From Acanthosoma haemorrhoidale (lineage: Eukaryota; Arthropoda; Insecta; Hemiptera; Acanthosomatidae), in contig CAKNEZ010000013.1 of assembly GCA_930367205.1 (NCBI GenBank), forward strand, positions 124,001-188,000: 64,000 nt of DNA. Reading direction: 5' to 3'. Below, in pieces: positions 48,308 to 61,395 of the stretch. Positions within the stretch are counted from its first letter, which is position 1, and each line of letters starts with the position of its first letter. The notes beneath the pieces were generated by a model. That model was given only the letters and a program-made list of their open reading frames with translations, made no database searches and was not told the origin of the DNA. The position numbers and the translations under genes are program-made.

Positions 48308-50835
48308 TGGGAGTAGACCGGATTGCCATAACGAACCGGACCCTCACTTGGAACACTACTCTCTATTCTCTCTCTGCACTGGCTTTGCAACTTTATTGAA
48401 ACCATGGTCTTCTCATTCAACTACCTCTGCATCTTTCTCTCCTAACCTCGCTATCTTTTAGTCCGGCGTTGTCAGACCAGACCCCAAATTTTCCTATTGG
48501 GAATCTCTGCCTTCGTCTGGCTAAAACTAGCATCTCCTTAGGAGAGACCTCTCCCTCGTGGACAATAGTTGCCCAGGCCCTACAAACTTACCTCGTAGCG
48601 TTTCCTACCAGTCTGCTTCTCTCCGGTTCACACTCGCATTTGGGATCCACACGGTTTTTGCCTACCCTTAGACACCGAGTGTGAATTCGTGGTCATTCCG
48701 AGAGCACATAAACTACCTATAAACCTACCCTGTACCTCTTCTCCGGAACATAGTGCTTTGTAGGGGCACACCCGTTCTAAAGATCTTATAGAGTCAGATC
48801 TAAGTGAATTGAACCTGCCTGCCGATTAGGTTGGCAGCCAGGGTGAAAGACCACAGGTTCCCCAGATTTATCTCTTATTGGGCGCTCGCCGGCCGGGCTA
48901 AGAGGTTGTGGTGACCCTAACCCACGGCGGGCGTCCCCTCCCCACCTTGGGGATCCTCAAATCCGATAACGCCCGACCAAGATGAAGATATACATATTTA
49001 GTCATATTGTAGAATATATAGCTCGTAAAATTCTATTTAAATCAAGTTATTCAAATGGCAAACAACATCTCTGGCTCAACACATTCATGCAATTATCCAT
49101 AGAAATTGAAGTAGCATGGCCTATAGATATACTTTGGATGCCTCGTTATTATAACTCCAAAAACTGGCCAGCAATCACGCCTCGAGTCAGCTCATCGTCA
49201 CCTATTAAACCTCCATTCAGTCCGTACTGCTACTACATTGCATTAAGTTAGTCGCGGAGCCAGGGTTAGGGATCTCTGCGAACACTGATTCAGTTTCGAA
49301 TCATTATTGCCGCGTTTAAATTTCGGGAAATCCTAAAAATTTTTATGATCTATATTGGCAATTTTATTTTAGGATAGGAGGGGGGCCGTTCTCATAGCGC
49401 AATTAAAAATATCTTTTTTTAAATAACTTTAAAAATTATCTAATATTGAAGGATTCAAATATCTTGTAACTATATAAATGCATTGTTTAAAAGAAAACCT
49501 CCCAGCAATAAAAAAAAAAATTAAATTAATTTAGCGTTTTGCTGGCCTTGGAGAAACTACGCCCATATGATTAGAAGAATATTCCTCGTAAAGACGTAAT
49601 TTAATACACTACTCATATATGAATCCACGTTTATTGGCAATGCACGAAAAGAGCTGACTGTTGTTCCTCAATCCTACTCTATTATCAGATATTCCTTTGG
49701 ATCGCTACATTACTTAACATATTCAAACACAAATGCCTGCTTAAAACCCCCCTCCAGAATCCACAATACATTCTAACCGATAGGCCGCCTTAATTCGTTT
49801 AAGACTATATGGAACATCCATGAGAAAATCATTTCAAACCTCTACCCAAAGAGGATCGAAGATTAATTTAACAGTAGGGCTCAACAAGGTATCGGGTGGT
49901 TTGTTTATGGAAAACACCCATTGCCTGTTGGGCGAAGCCTAAAAGGCAACGAGTCCACGGTTGTGCCTCCTGGGCGGACATGGAAACCAACCGATATTAC
50001 AAAAAGACTTATTTTTGAAAAGTATTACATTTTATTTAAGTGAGGTGTAAGACTGTCTAAAACCTCAAAAAATGTGCAAAATATTGTTTCATTTTTTTAT
50101 GAATCCTTTGAATTATATTCATTTTACGTACATAACTTTGGTTTCTTTCAATGATAGTAAGTATTATAACAAAGTAAAGGCTGGATCAATCAGAAGAAGT
50201 GATATATCTTCCGAAAATACTTAAAGAACATTAATATATTCAGTCCTCATTTGATATCTATACATTTGTTTTATTATTCATTAGTGATTTCATCCTGGAA
50301 TACATTTAATTTATCTACCTAACGGGTCCTACAAATGTTGAGACGACTAAAGGCTTAATGTAATTGAAGTATAGTCAAAGGACCCAAAGATTGTTGTTGG
50401 CAACAAAAAAAGTGAGGAATTCGGGTCAGCTTAAAATTGCCCTTCGCCAGAAAGGCTTTAGCTATACTAAAACTAAATACATCGTAATATGAGTTGGCTT
50501 TCTTTTCAATTCACAATTGGCTACAGTACATTACTAAGAAGTATGTTACTGTGGTTTTCATTGAGCAACAGGAACATTGATAAGCAATTATTTATTATAA
50601 GCAATTATCCATTGCACGCAAACGTTTTTTTTTGTCCTAGAGATCGATTACATCACCTACATTCGATAATTCACTAACTGAAACTAAAAATTCGCAATCA
50701 ACAAAAAAAAAGTCTTCATTGATTATTTATAAGATTGTTGTGGCCACCTCTTAATTATGAATAATTAAAAGTTCCCCTCTTCTCGAATCATATTATACCT
50801 GTCTATGTTTCCATATTGGTTGTTAATAAAGATTA
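48196..50835 (+). repeat. Unit U15 (block C, 2640 bp)
   Basis: CRE 48196-48203, TATATAAG 48297-48304. Differs from the neighbouring C units by very few bases; it still has the aaaacaccca hairpin variant near 49911. Confidence 0.97.
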
Positions 50836-53475
50836 TGACGTCAGTGAGTGTAGGGAGAGGAGCTCGTGTGGTAGGGGCCCATCCCGACTTCTTCTAGCCA
50901 CCTGGTGGGGGTCCTACCCCACCATGGCGGACCGGCTATATAAGCAGTGGGAGTAGACCGGATTGCCATAACGAACCGGACCCTCACTTGGAACACTACT
51001 CTCTATTCTCTCTCTGCACTGGCTTTGCAACTTTATTGAAACCATGGTCTTCTCATTCAACTACCTCTGCATCTTTCTCTCCTAACCTCGCTATCTTTTA
51101 GTCCGGCGTTGTCAGACCAGACCCCAAATTTTCCTATTGGGAATCTCTGCCTTCGTCTGGCTAAAACTAGCATCTCCTTAGGAGAGACCTCTCCCTCGTG
51201 GACAATAGTTGCCCAGGCCCTACAAACTTACCTCGTAGCGTTTCCTACCAGTCTGCTTCTCTCCGGTTCACACTCGCATTTGGGATCCACACGGTTTTTG
51301 CCTACCCTTAGACACCGAGTGTGAATTCGTGGTCATTCCGAGAGCACATAAACTACCTATAAACCTACCCTGTACCTCTTCTCCGGAACATAGTGCTTTG
51401 TAGGGGCACACCCGTTCTAAAGATCTTATAGAGTCAGATCTAAGTGAATTGAACCTGCCTGCCGATTAGGTTGGCAGCCAGGGTGAAAGACCACAGGTTC
51501 CCCAGATTTATCTCTTATTGGGCGCTCGCCGGCCGGGCTAAGAGGTTGTGGTGACCCTAACCCACGGCGGGCGTCCCCTCCCCACCTTGGGGATCCTCAA
51601 ATCCGATAACGCCCGACCAAGATGAAGATATACATATTTAGTCATATTGTAGAATATATAGCTCGTAAAATTCTATTTAAATCAAGTTATTCAAATGGCA
51701 AACAACATCTCTGGCTCAACACATTCATGCAATTATCCATAGAAATTGAAGTAGCATGGCCTATAGATATACTTTGGATGCCTCGTTATTATAACTCCAA
51801 AAACTGGCCAGCAATCACGCCTCGAGTCAGCTCATCGTCACCTATTAAACCTCCATTCAGTCCGTACTGCTACTACATTGCATTAAGTTAGTCGCGGAGC
51901 CAGGGTTAGGGATCTCTGCGAACACTGATTCAGTTTCGAATCATTATTGCCGCGTTTAAATTTCGGGAAATCCTAAAAATTTTTATGATCTATATTGGCA
52001 ATTTTATTTTAGGATAGGAGGGGGGCCGTTCTCATAGCGCAATTAAAAATATCTTTTTTTAAATAACTTTAAAAATTATCTAATATTGAAGGATTCAAAT
52101 ATCTTGTAACTATATAAATGCATTGTTTAAAAGAAAACCTCCCAGCAATAAAAAAAAAAATTAAATTAATTTAGCGTTTTGCTGGCCTTGGAGAAACTAC
52201 GCCCATATGATTAGAAGAATATTCCTCGTAAAGACGTAATTTAATACACTACTCATATATGAATCCACGTTTATTGGCAATGCACGAAAAGAGCTGACTG
52301 TTGTTCCTCAATCCTACTCTATTATCAGATATTCCTTTGGATCGCTACATTACTTAACATATTCAAACACAAATGCCTGCTTAAAACCCCCCTCCAGAAT
52401 CCACAATACATTCTAACCGATAGGCCGCCTTAATTCGTTTAAGACTATATGGAACATCCATGAGAAAATCATTTCAAACCTCTACCCAAAGAGGATCGAA
52501 GATTAATTTAACAGTAGGGCTCAACAAGGTATCGGGTGGTTTGTTTATGGAAACCACCCATTGCCTGTTGGGCGAAGCCTAAAAGGCAACGAGTCCACGG
52601 TTGTGCCTCCTGGGCGGACATGGAAACCAACCGATATTACAAAAAGACTTATTTTTGAAAAGTATTACATTTTATTTAAGTGAGGTGTAAGACTGTCTAA
52701 AACCTCAAAAAATGTGCAAAATATTGTTTCATTTTTTTATGAATCCTTTGAATTATATTCATTTTACGTACATAACTTTGGTTTCTTTCAATGATAGTAA
52801 GTATTATAACAAAGTAAAGGCTGGATCAATCAGAAGAAGTGATATATCTTCCGAAAATACTTAAAGAACATTAATATATTCAGTCCTCATTTGATATCTA
52901 TACATTTGTTTTATTATTCATTAGTGATTTCATCCTGGAATACATTTAATTTATCTACCTAACGGGTCCTACAAATGTTGAGACGACTAAAGGCTTAATG
53001 TAATTGAAGTATAGTCAAAGGACCCAAAGATTGTTGTTGGCAACAAAAAAAGTGAGGAATTCGGGTCAGCTTAAAATTGCCCTTCGCCAGAAAGGCTTTA
53101 GCTATACTAAAACTAAATACATCGTAATATGAGTTGGCTTTCTTTTCAATTCACAATTGGCTACAGTACATTACTAAGAAGTATGTTACTGTGGTTTTCA
53201 TTGAGCAACAGGAACATTGATAAGCAATTATTTATTATAAGCAATTATCCATTGCACGCAAACGTTTTTTTTTGTCCTAGAGATCGATTACATCACCTAC
53301 ATTCGATAATTCACTAACTGAAACTAAAAATTCGCAATCAACAAAAAAAAAGTCTTCATTGATTATTTATAAGATTGTTGTGGCCACCTCTTAATTATGA
53401 ATAATTAAAAGTTCCCCTCTTCTCGAATCATATTATACCTGTCTATGTTTCCATATTGGTTGTTAATAAAGATTA
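50836..53475 (+). repeat. Unit U16 (block C, 2640 bp)
   Basis: CRE 50836-50843, TATATAAG 50937-50944. The hairpin arm reads aaaccaccca from this unit to U18. Confidence 0.97.
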
Positions 53476-56115
53476 TGACGTCAGTGAGTGTAGGGAGAGG
53501 AGCTCGTGTGGTAGGGGCCCATCCCGACTTCTTCTAGCCACCTGGTGGGGGTCCTACCCCACCATGGCGGACCGGCTATATAAGCAGTGGGAGTAGACCG
53601 GATTGCCATAACGAACCGGACCCTCACTTGGAACACTACTCTCTATTCTCTCTCTGCACTGGCTTTGCAACTTTATTGAAACCATGGTCTTCTCATTCAA
53701 CTACCTCTGCATCTTTCTCTCCTAACCTCGCTATCTTTTAGTCCGGCGTTGTCAGACCAGACCCCAAATTTTCCTATTGGGAATCTCTGCCTTCGTCTGG
53801 CTAAAACTAGCATCTCCTTAGGAGAGACCTCTCCCTCGTGGACAATAGTTGCCCAGGCCCTACAAACTTACCTCGTAGCGTTTCCTACCAGTCTGCTTCT
53901 CTCCGGTTCACACTCGCATTTGGGATCCACACGGTTTTTGCCTACCCTTAGACACCGAGTGTGAATTCGTGGTCATTCCGAGAGCACATAAACTACCTAT
54001 AAACCTACCCTGTACCTCTTCTCCGGAACATAGTGCTTTGTAGGGGCACACCCGTTCTAAAGATCTTATAGAGTCAGATCTAAGTGAATTGAACCTGCCT
54101 GCCGATTAGGTTGGCAGCCAGGGTGAAAGACCACAGGTTCCCCAGATTTATCTCTTATTGGGCGCTCGCCGGCCGGGCTAAGAGGTTGTGGTGACCCTAA
54201 CCCACGGCGGGCGTCCCCTCCCCACCTTGGGGATCCTCAAATCCGATAACGCCCGACCAAGATGAAGATATACATATTTAGTCATATTGTAGAATATATA
54301 GCTCGTAAAATTCTATTTAAATCAAGTTATTCAAATGGCAAACAACATCTCTGGCTCAACACATTCATGCAATTATCCATAGAAATTGAAGTAGCATGGC
54401 CTATAGATATACTTTGGATGCCTCGTTATTATAACTCCAAAAACTGGCCAGCAATCACGCCTCGAGTCAGCTCATCGTCACCTATTAAACCTCCATTCAG
54501 TCCGTACTGCTACTACATTGCATCAAGTTAGTCGCGGAGCCAGGGTTAGGGATCTCTGCGAACACTGATTCAGTTTCGAATCATTATTGCCGCGTTTAAA
54601 TTTCGGGAAATCCTAAAAATTTTTATGATCTATATTGGCAATTTTATTTTAGGATAGGAGGGGGGCCGTTCTCATAGCGCAATTAAAAATATCTTTTTTT
54701 AAATAACTTTAAAAATTATCTAATATTGAAGGATTCAAATATCTTGTAACTATATAAATGCATTGTTTAAAAGAAAACCTCCCAGCAATAAAAAAAAAAA
54801 TTAAATTAATTTAGCGTTTTGCTGGCCTTGGAGAAACTACGCCCATATGATTAGAAGAATATTCCTCGTAAAGACGTAATTTAATACACTACTCATATAT
54901 GAATCCACGTTTATTGGCAATGCACGAAAAGAGCTGACTGTTGTTCCTCAATCCTACTCTATTATCAGATATTCCTTTGGATCGCTACATTACTTAACAT
55001 ATTCAAACACAAATGCCTGCTTAAAACCCCCCTCCAGAATCCACAATACATTCTAACCGATAGGCCGCCTTAATTCGTTTAAGACTATATGGAACATCCA
55101 TGAGAAAATCATTTCAAACCTCTACCCAAAGAGGATCGAAGATTAATTTAACAGTAGGGCTCAACAAGGTATCGGGTGGTTTGTTTATGGAAACCACCCA
55201 TTGCCTGTTGGGCGAAGCCTAAAAGGCAACGAGTCCACGGTTGTGCCTCCTGGGCGGACATGGAAACCAACCGATATTACAAAAAGACTTATTTTTGAAA
55301 AGTATTACATTTTATTTAAGTGAGGTGTAAGACTGTCTAAAACCTCAAAAAATGTGCAAAATATTGTTTCATTTTTTTATGAATCCTTTGAATTATATTC
55401 ATTTTACGTACATAACTTTGGTTTCTTTCAATGATAGTAAGTATTATAACAAAGTAAAGGCTAGATCAATCAGAAGAAGTGATATATCTTCCGAAAATAC
55501 TTAAAGAACATTAATATATTCAGTCCTCATTTGATATCTATACATTTGTTTTATTATTCATTAGTGATTTCATCCTGGAATACATTTAATTTATCTACCT
55601 AACGGGTCCTACAAATGTTGAGACGACTAAAGGCTTAATGTAATTGAAGTATAGTCAAAGGACCCAAAGATTGTTGTTGGCAACAAAAAAAGTGAGGAAT
55701 TTGGGTCAGCTTAAAATTGCCCTTCGCCAGAAAGGCTTTAGCTATACTAAAACTAAATACATCGTAATATGAGTTGGCTTTCTTTTCAATTCACAATTGG
55801 CTACAGTACATTACTAAGAAGTATGTTACTGTGGTTTTCATTGAGCAACAGGAACATTGATAAGCAATTATTTATTATAAGCAATTATCCATTGCACGCA
55901 AACGTTTTTTTTTGTCCTAGAGATCGATTACATCACCTACATTCGATAATTCACTAACTGAAACTAAAAATTCGCAATCAACAAAAAAAAAGTCTTCATT
56001 GATTATTTATAAGATTGTTGTGGCCACCTCTTAATTATGAATAATTAAAAGTTCCCCTCTTCTCGAATCATATTATACCTGTCTATGTTTCCATATTGGT
56101 TGTTAATAAAGATTA
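53476..56115 (+). repeat. Unit U17 (block C, 2640 bp)
   Basis: CRE 53476-53483, TATATAAG 53577-53584. Private substitutions include catcaagtta near 54521 and ctagatcaat near 55461. Confidence 0.97.
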
Positions 56116-58755
56116 TGACGTCAGTGAGTGTAGGGAGAGGAGCTCGTGTGGTAGGGGCCCATCCCGACTTCTTCTAGCCACCTGGTGGGGGTCCTACCCC
56201 ACCATGGCGGACCGGCTATATAAGCAGTGGGAGTAGACCGGATTGCCATAACGAACCGGACCCTCACTTGGAACACTACTCTCTATTCTCTCTCTGCACT
56301 GGCTTTGCAACTTTATTGAAACCATGGTCTTCTCATTCAACTACCTCTGCATCTTTCTCTCCTAACCTCGCTATCTTTTAGTCCGGCGTTGTCAGACCAG
56401 ACCCCAAATTTTCCTATTGGGAATCTCTGCCTTCGTCTGGCTAAAACTAGCATCTCCTTAGGAGAGACCTCTCCCTCGTGGACAATAGTTGCCCAGGCCC
56501 TACAAACTTACATCGTAGCGTTTCCTACCAGTCTGCTTCTCTCCGGTTCACACTCGCATTTGGGATCCACACGGTTTTTGCCTACCCTTAGACACCGAGT
56601 GTGAATTCGTGGTCATTCCGAGAGCACATAAACTACCTATAAACCTACCCTGTACCTCTTCTCCGGAACATAGTGCTTTGTAGGGGCACACCCGTTCTAA
56701 AGATCTTATAGAGTCAGATCTAAGTGAATTGAACCTGCCTGCCGATTAGGTTGGCAGCCAGGGTGAAAGACCACAGGTTCCCCAGATTTATCTCTTATTG
56801 GGCGCTCGCCGGCCGGGCTAAGAGGTTGTGGTGACCCTAACCCACGGCGGGCGTCCCCTCCCCACCTTGGGGATCCTCAAATCCGATAACGCCCGACCAA
56901 GATGAAGATATACATATTTAGTCATATTGTAGAATATATAGCTCGTAAAATTCTATTTAAATCAAGTTATTCAAATGGCAAACAACATCTCTGGCTCAAC
57001 ACATTCATGCAATTATCCATAGAAATTGAAGTAGCATGGCCTATAGATATACTTTGGATGCCTCGTTATTATAACTCCAAAAACTGGCCAGCAATCACGC
57101 CTCGAGTCAGCTCATCGTCACCTATTAAACCTCCATTCAGTCCGTACTGCTACTACATTGCATTAAGTTAGTCGCGGAGCCAGGGTTAGGGATCTCTGCG
57201 AACACTGATTCAGTTTCGAATCATTATTGCCGCGTTTAAATTTCGGGAAATCCTAAAAATTTTTATGATCTATATTGGCAATTTTATTTTAGGATAGGAG
57301 GGGGGCCGTTCTCATAGCGCAATTAAAAATATCTTTTTTTAAATAACTTTAAAAATTATCTAATATTGAAGGATTCAAATATCTTGTAACTATATAAATG
57401 CATTGTTTAAAAGAAAACCTCCCAGCAATAAAAAAAAAAATTAAATTAATTTAGCGTTTTGCTGGCCTTGGAGAAACTACGCCCATATGATTAGAAGAAT
57501 ATTCCTCGTAAAGACGTAATTTAATACACTACTCATATATGAATCCACGTTTATTGGCAATGCACGAAAAGAGCTGACTGTTGTTCCTCAATCCTACTCT
57601 ATTATCAGATATTCCTTTGGATCGCTACATTACTTAACATATTCAAACACAAATGCCTGCTTAAAACCCCCCTCCAGAATCCACAATACATTCTAACCGA
57701 TAGGCCGCCTTAATTCGTTTAAGACTATATGGAACATCCATGAGAAAATCATTTCAAACCTCTACCCAAAGAGGATCGAAGATTAATTTAACAGTAGGGC
57801 TCAACAAGGTATCGGGTGGTTTGTTTATGGAAACCACCCATTGCCTGTTGGGCGAAGCCTAAAAGGCAACGAGTCCACGGTTGTGCCTCCTGGGCGGACA
57901 TGGAAACCAACCGATATTACAAAAAGACTTATTTTTGAAAAGTATTACATTTTATTTAAGTGAGGTGTAAGACTGTCTAAAACCTCAAAAAATGTGCAAA
58001 ATATTGTTTCATTTTTTTATGAATCCTTTGAATTATATTCATTTTACGTACATAACTTTGGTTTCTTTCAATGATAGTAAGTATTATAACAAAGTAAAGG
58101 CTGGATCAATCAGAAGAAGTGATATATCTTCCGAAAATACTTAAAGAACATTAATATATTCAGTCCTCATTTGATATCTATACATTTGTTTTATTATTCA
58201 TTAGTGATTTCATCCTGGAATACATTTAATTTATCTACCTAACGGGTCCTACAAATGTTGAGACGACTAAAGGCTTAATGTAATTGAAGTATAGTCAAAG
58301 GACCCAAAGATTGTTGTTGGCAACAAAAAAAGTGAGGAATTTGGGTCAGCTTAAAATTGCCCTTCGCCAGAAAGGCTTTAGCTATACTAAAACTAAATAC
58401 ATCGTAATATGAGTTGGCTTTCTTTTCAATTCACAATTGGCTACAGTACATTACTAAGAAGTATGTTACTGTGGTTTTCATTGAGCAACAGGAACATTGA
58501 TAAGCAATTATTTATTATAAGCAATTATCCATTGCACGCAAACGTTTTTTTTTGTCCTAGAGATCGATTACATCACCTACATTCGATAATTCACTAACTG
58601 AAACTAAAAATTCGCAATCAACAAAAAAAAAGTCTTCATTGATTATTTATAAGATTGTTGTGGCCACCTCTTAATTATGAATAATTAAAAGTTCCCCTCT
58701 TCTCGAATCATATTATACCTGTCTATGTTTCCATATTGGTTGTTAATAAAGATTA
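56116..58755 (+). repeat. Unit U18 (block C, 2640 bp)
   Basis: CRE 56116-56123, TATATAAG 56217-56224. A private substitution gives catcgtagcg near 56511. Confidence 0.97.
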
Positions 58756-61395
58756 TGACGTCAGTGAGTGTAGGGAGAGGAGCTCGTGTGGTAGGGGCCC
58801 ATCCCGACTTCTTCTAGCCACCTGGTGGGGGTCCTACCCCACCATGGCGGACCGGCTATATAAGCAGTGGGAGTAGCCCGGATTGCCATAACGAACCGGA
58901 CCCTCACTTGGAACACTACTCTCTATTCTCTCTCTGCACTGGCTTTGCAACTTTATTGAAACCATGGTCTTCTCATTCAACTACCTCTGCATCTTTCTCT
59001 CCTAACCTCGCTATCTTTTAGTCCGGCGTTGTCAGACCAGACCCCAAATTTTCCTATTGGGAATCTCTGCCTTCGTCTGGCTAAAACTAGCATCTCCTTA
59101 GGAGAGACCTCTCCCTCGTGGACAATAGTTGCCCAGGCCCTACAAACTTACCTCGTAGCGTTTCCTACCAGTCTGCTTCTCTCCGGTTCACACTCGCATT
59201 TGGGATACACACGGTTTTTGCCTACCCTTAGACACCGAGTGTGAATTCGTGGTCATTCCGAGAGCACATAAACTACCTATAAACCTACCCTGTACCTCTT
59301 CTCCGGAACATAGTGCTTTGTAGGGGCACACCCGTTCTAAAGATCTTATAGAGTCAGATCTAAGTGAATTGAACCTGCCTGCCGATTAGGTTGGCAGCCA
59401 GGGTGAAAGACCACAGGTTCCCCAGATTTATCTCTTATTGGGCGCTCGCCGGCCGGGCTAAGAGGTTGTGGTGACCCTAACCCACGGCGGGCGTCCCCTC
59501 CCCACCTTGGGGATCCTCAAATCCGATAACGCCCGACCAAGATGAAGATATACATATTTAGTCATATTGTAGAATATATAGCTCGTAAAATTCTATTTAA
59601 ATCAAGTTATTCAAATGGCAAACAACATCTCTGGCTCAACACATTCATGCAATTATCCATAGAAATTGAAGTAGCATGGCCTATAGATATACTTTGGATG
59701 CCTCGTTATTATAACTCCAAAAACTGGCCAGCAATCACGCCTCGAGTCAGCTCATCGTCACCTATTAAACCTCCATTCAGTCCGTACTGCTACTACATTG
59801 CATTAAGTTAGTCGCGGAGCCAGGGTTAGGGATCTCTGCGAACACTGATTCAGTTTCGAATCATTATTGCCGCGTTTAAATTTCGGGAAATCCTAAAAAT
59901 TTTTATGATCTATATTGGCAATTTTATTTTAGGATAGGAGGGGGGCCGTTCTCATAGCGCAATTAAAAATATCTTTTTTTAAATAACTTTAAAAATTATC
60001 TAATATTGAAGGATTCAAATATCTTGTAACTATATAAATGCATTGTTTAAAAGAAAACCTCCCAGCAATAAAAAAAAAAATTAAATTAATTTAGCGTTTT
60101 GCTGGCCTTGGAGAAACTACGCCCATATGATTAGAAGAATATTCCTCGTAAAGACGTAATTTAATACACTACTCATATATGAATCCACGTTTATTGGCAA
60201 TGCACGAAAAGAGCTGACTGTTGTTCCTCAATCCTACTCTATTATCAGATATTCCTTTGGATCGCTACATTACTTAACATATTCAAACACAAATGCCTGC
60301 TTAAAACCCCCCTCCAGAATCCACAATACATTCTAACCGATAGGCCGCCTTAATTCGTTTAAGACTATATGGAACATCCATGAGAAAATCATTTCAAACC
60401 TCTACCCAAAGAGGATCGAAGATTAATTTAACAGTAGGGCTCAACAAGGTATCGGGTGGTTTGTTTATGGAAACCACCCTTTGCCTGTTGGGCGAAGCCT
60501 AAAAGGCAACGAGTCCACGGTTGTGCCTCCTGGGCGGACATGGAAACCAACCGATATTACAAAAAGACTTATTTTTGAAAAGTTTTACATTTTATTTAAG
60601 TGAGGTGTAAGACTGTCTAAAACCTCAAAAAATGTGCAACATATTGTTTCATTTTTTTATGAATCCTTTGAATTATATTCATTTTACGTACATAACTTTG
60701 GTTTCTTTCAATGATAGTAAGTATTATAACAAAGTAAAGGCTGGATCAATCAGAAGAAGTGATATATCTTCCGAAAATACTTAAAGAACATTAATATATT
60801 CAGTCCTCATTTGATATCTATACATTTGTTTTATTATTCATTAGTGATTTCATCCTGGAATACATTTAATTTATCTACCTAACGGGTCCTACAAATGTTG
60901 AGACGACTAAAGGCTTAATGTAATTGAAGTATAGTCAAAGGACCCAAAGATTGTTGTTGGCAACAAAAAAAGTGAGGAATTTGGGTCAGCTTAAAATTGC
61001 CCTTCGCCAGAAAGGCTTTAGCTATACTAAAACTAAATACATCGTAATATGAGTTGGCTTTCTTTTCAATTCACAATTGGCTACAGTACATTACTAAGAA
61101 GTATGTTACTGTGGTTTTCATTGAGCAACAGGAACATTGATAAGCAATTATTTATTATAAGCAATTATCCATTGCACGCAAACGTTTTTTTTTGTCCTAG
61201 AGATCGATTACATCACCTACATTCGATAATTCACTAACTGAAACTAAAAATTCGCAATCAACAAAAAAAAATTCTTCATTGATTATTTATAAGATTGTTG
61301 TGGCCACCTCTTAATTATAAATAATTAAAAGTTCCCCTCTTCTCGAATCATATTATACCTGTCTATGTTTCCATATTGGTTGTTAATAAAGATTA
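58756..61395 (+). repeat. Unit U19 (block C, 2640 bp, right edge)
   Basis: CRE 58756-58763, TATATAAG 58857-58864. It starts to show block A variants (gggatacac near 59203, aaaccaccct near 60471), so it grades towards the mixed last unit. Confidence 0.96.
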
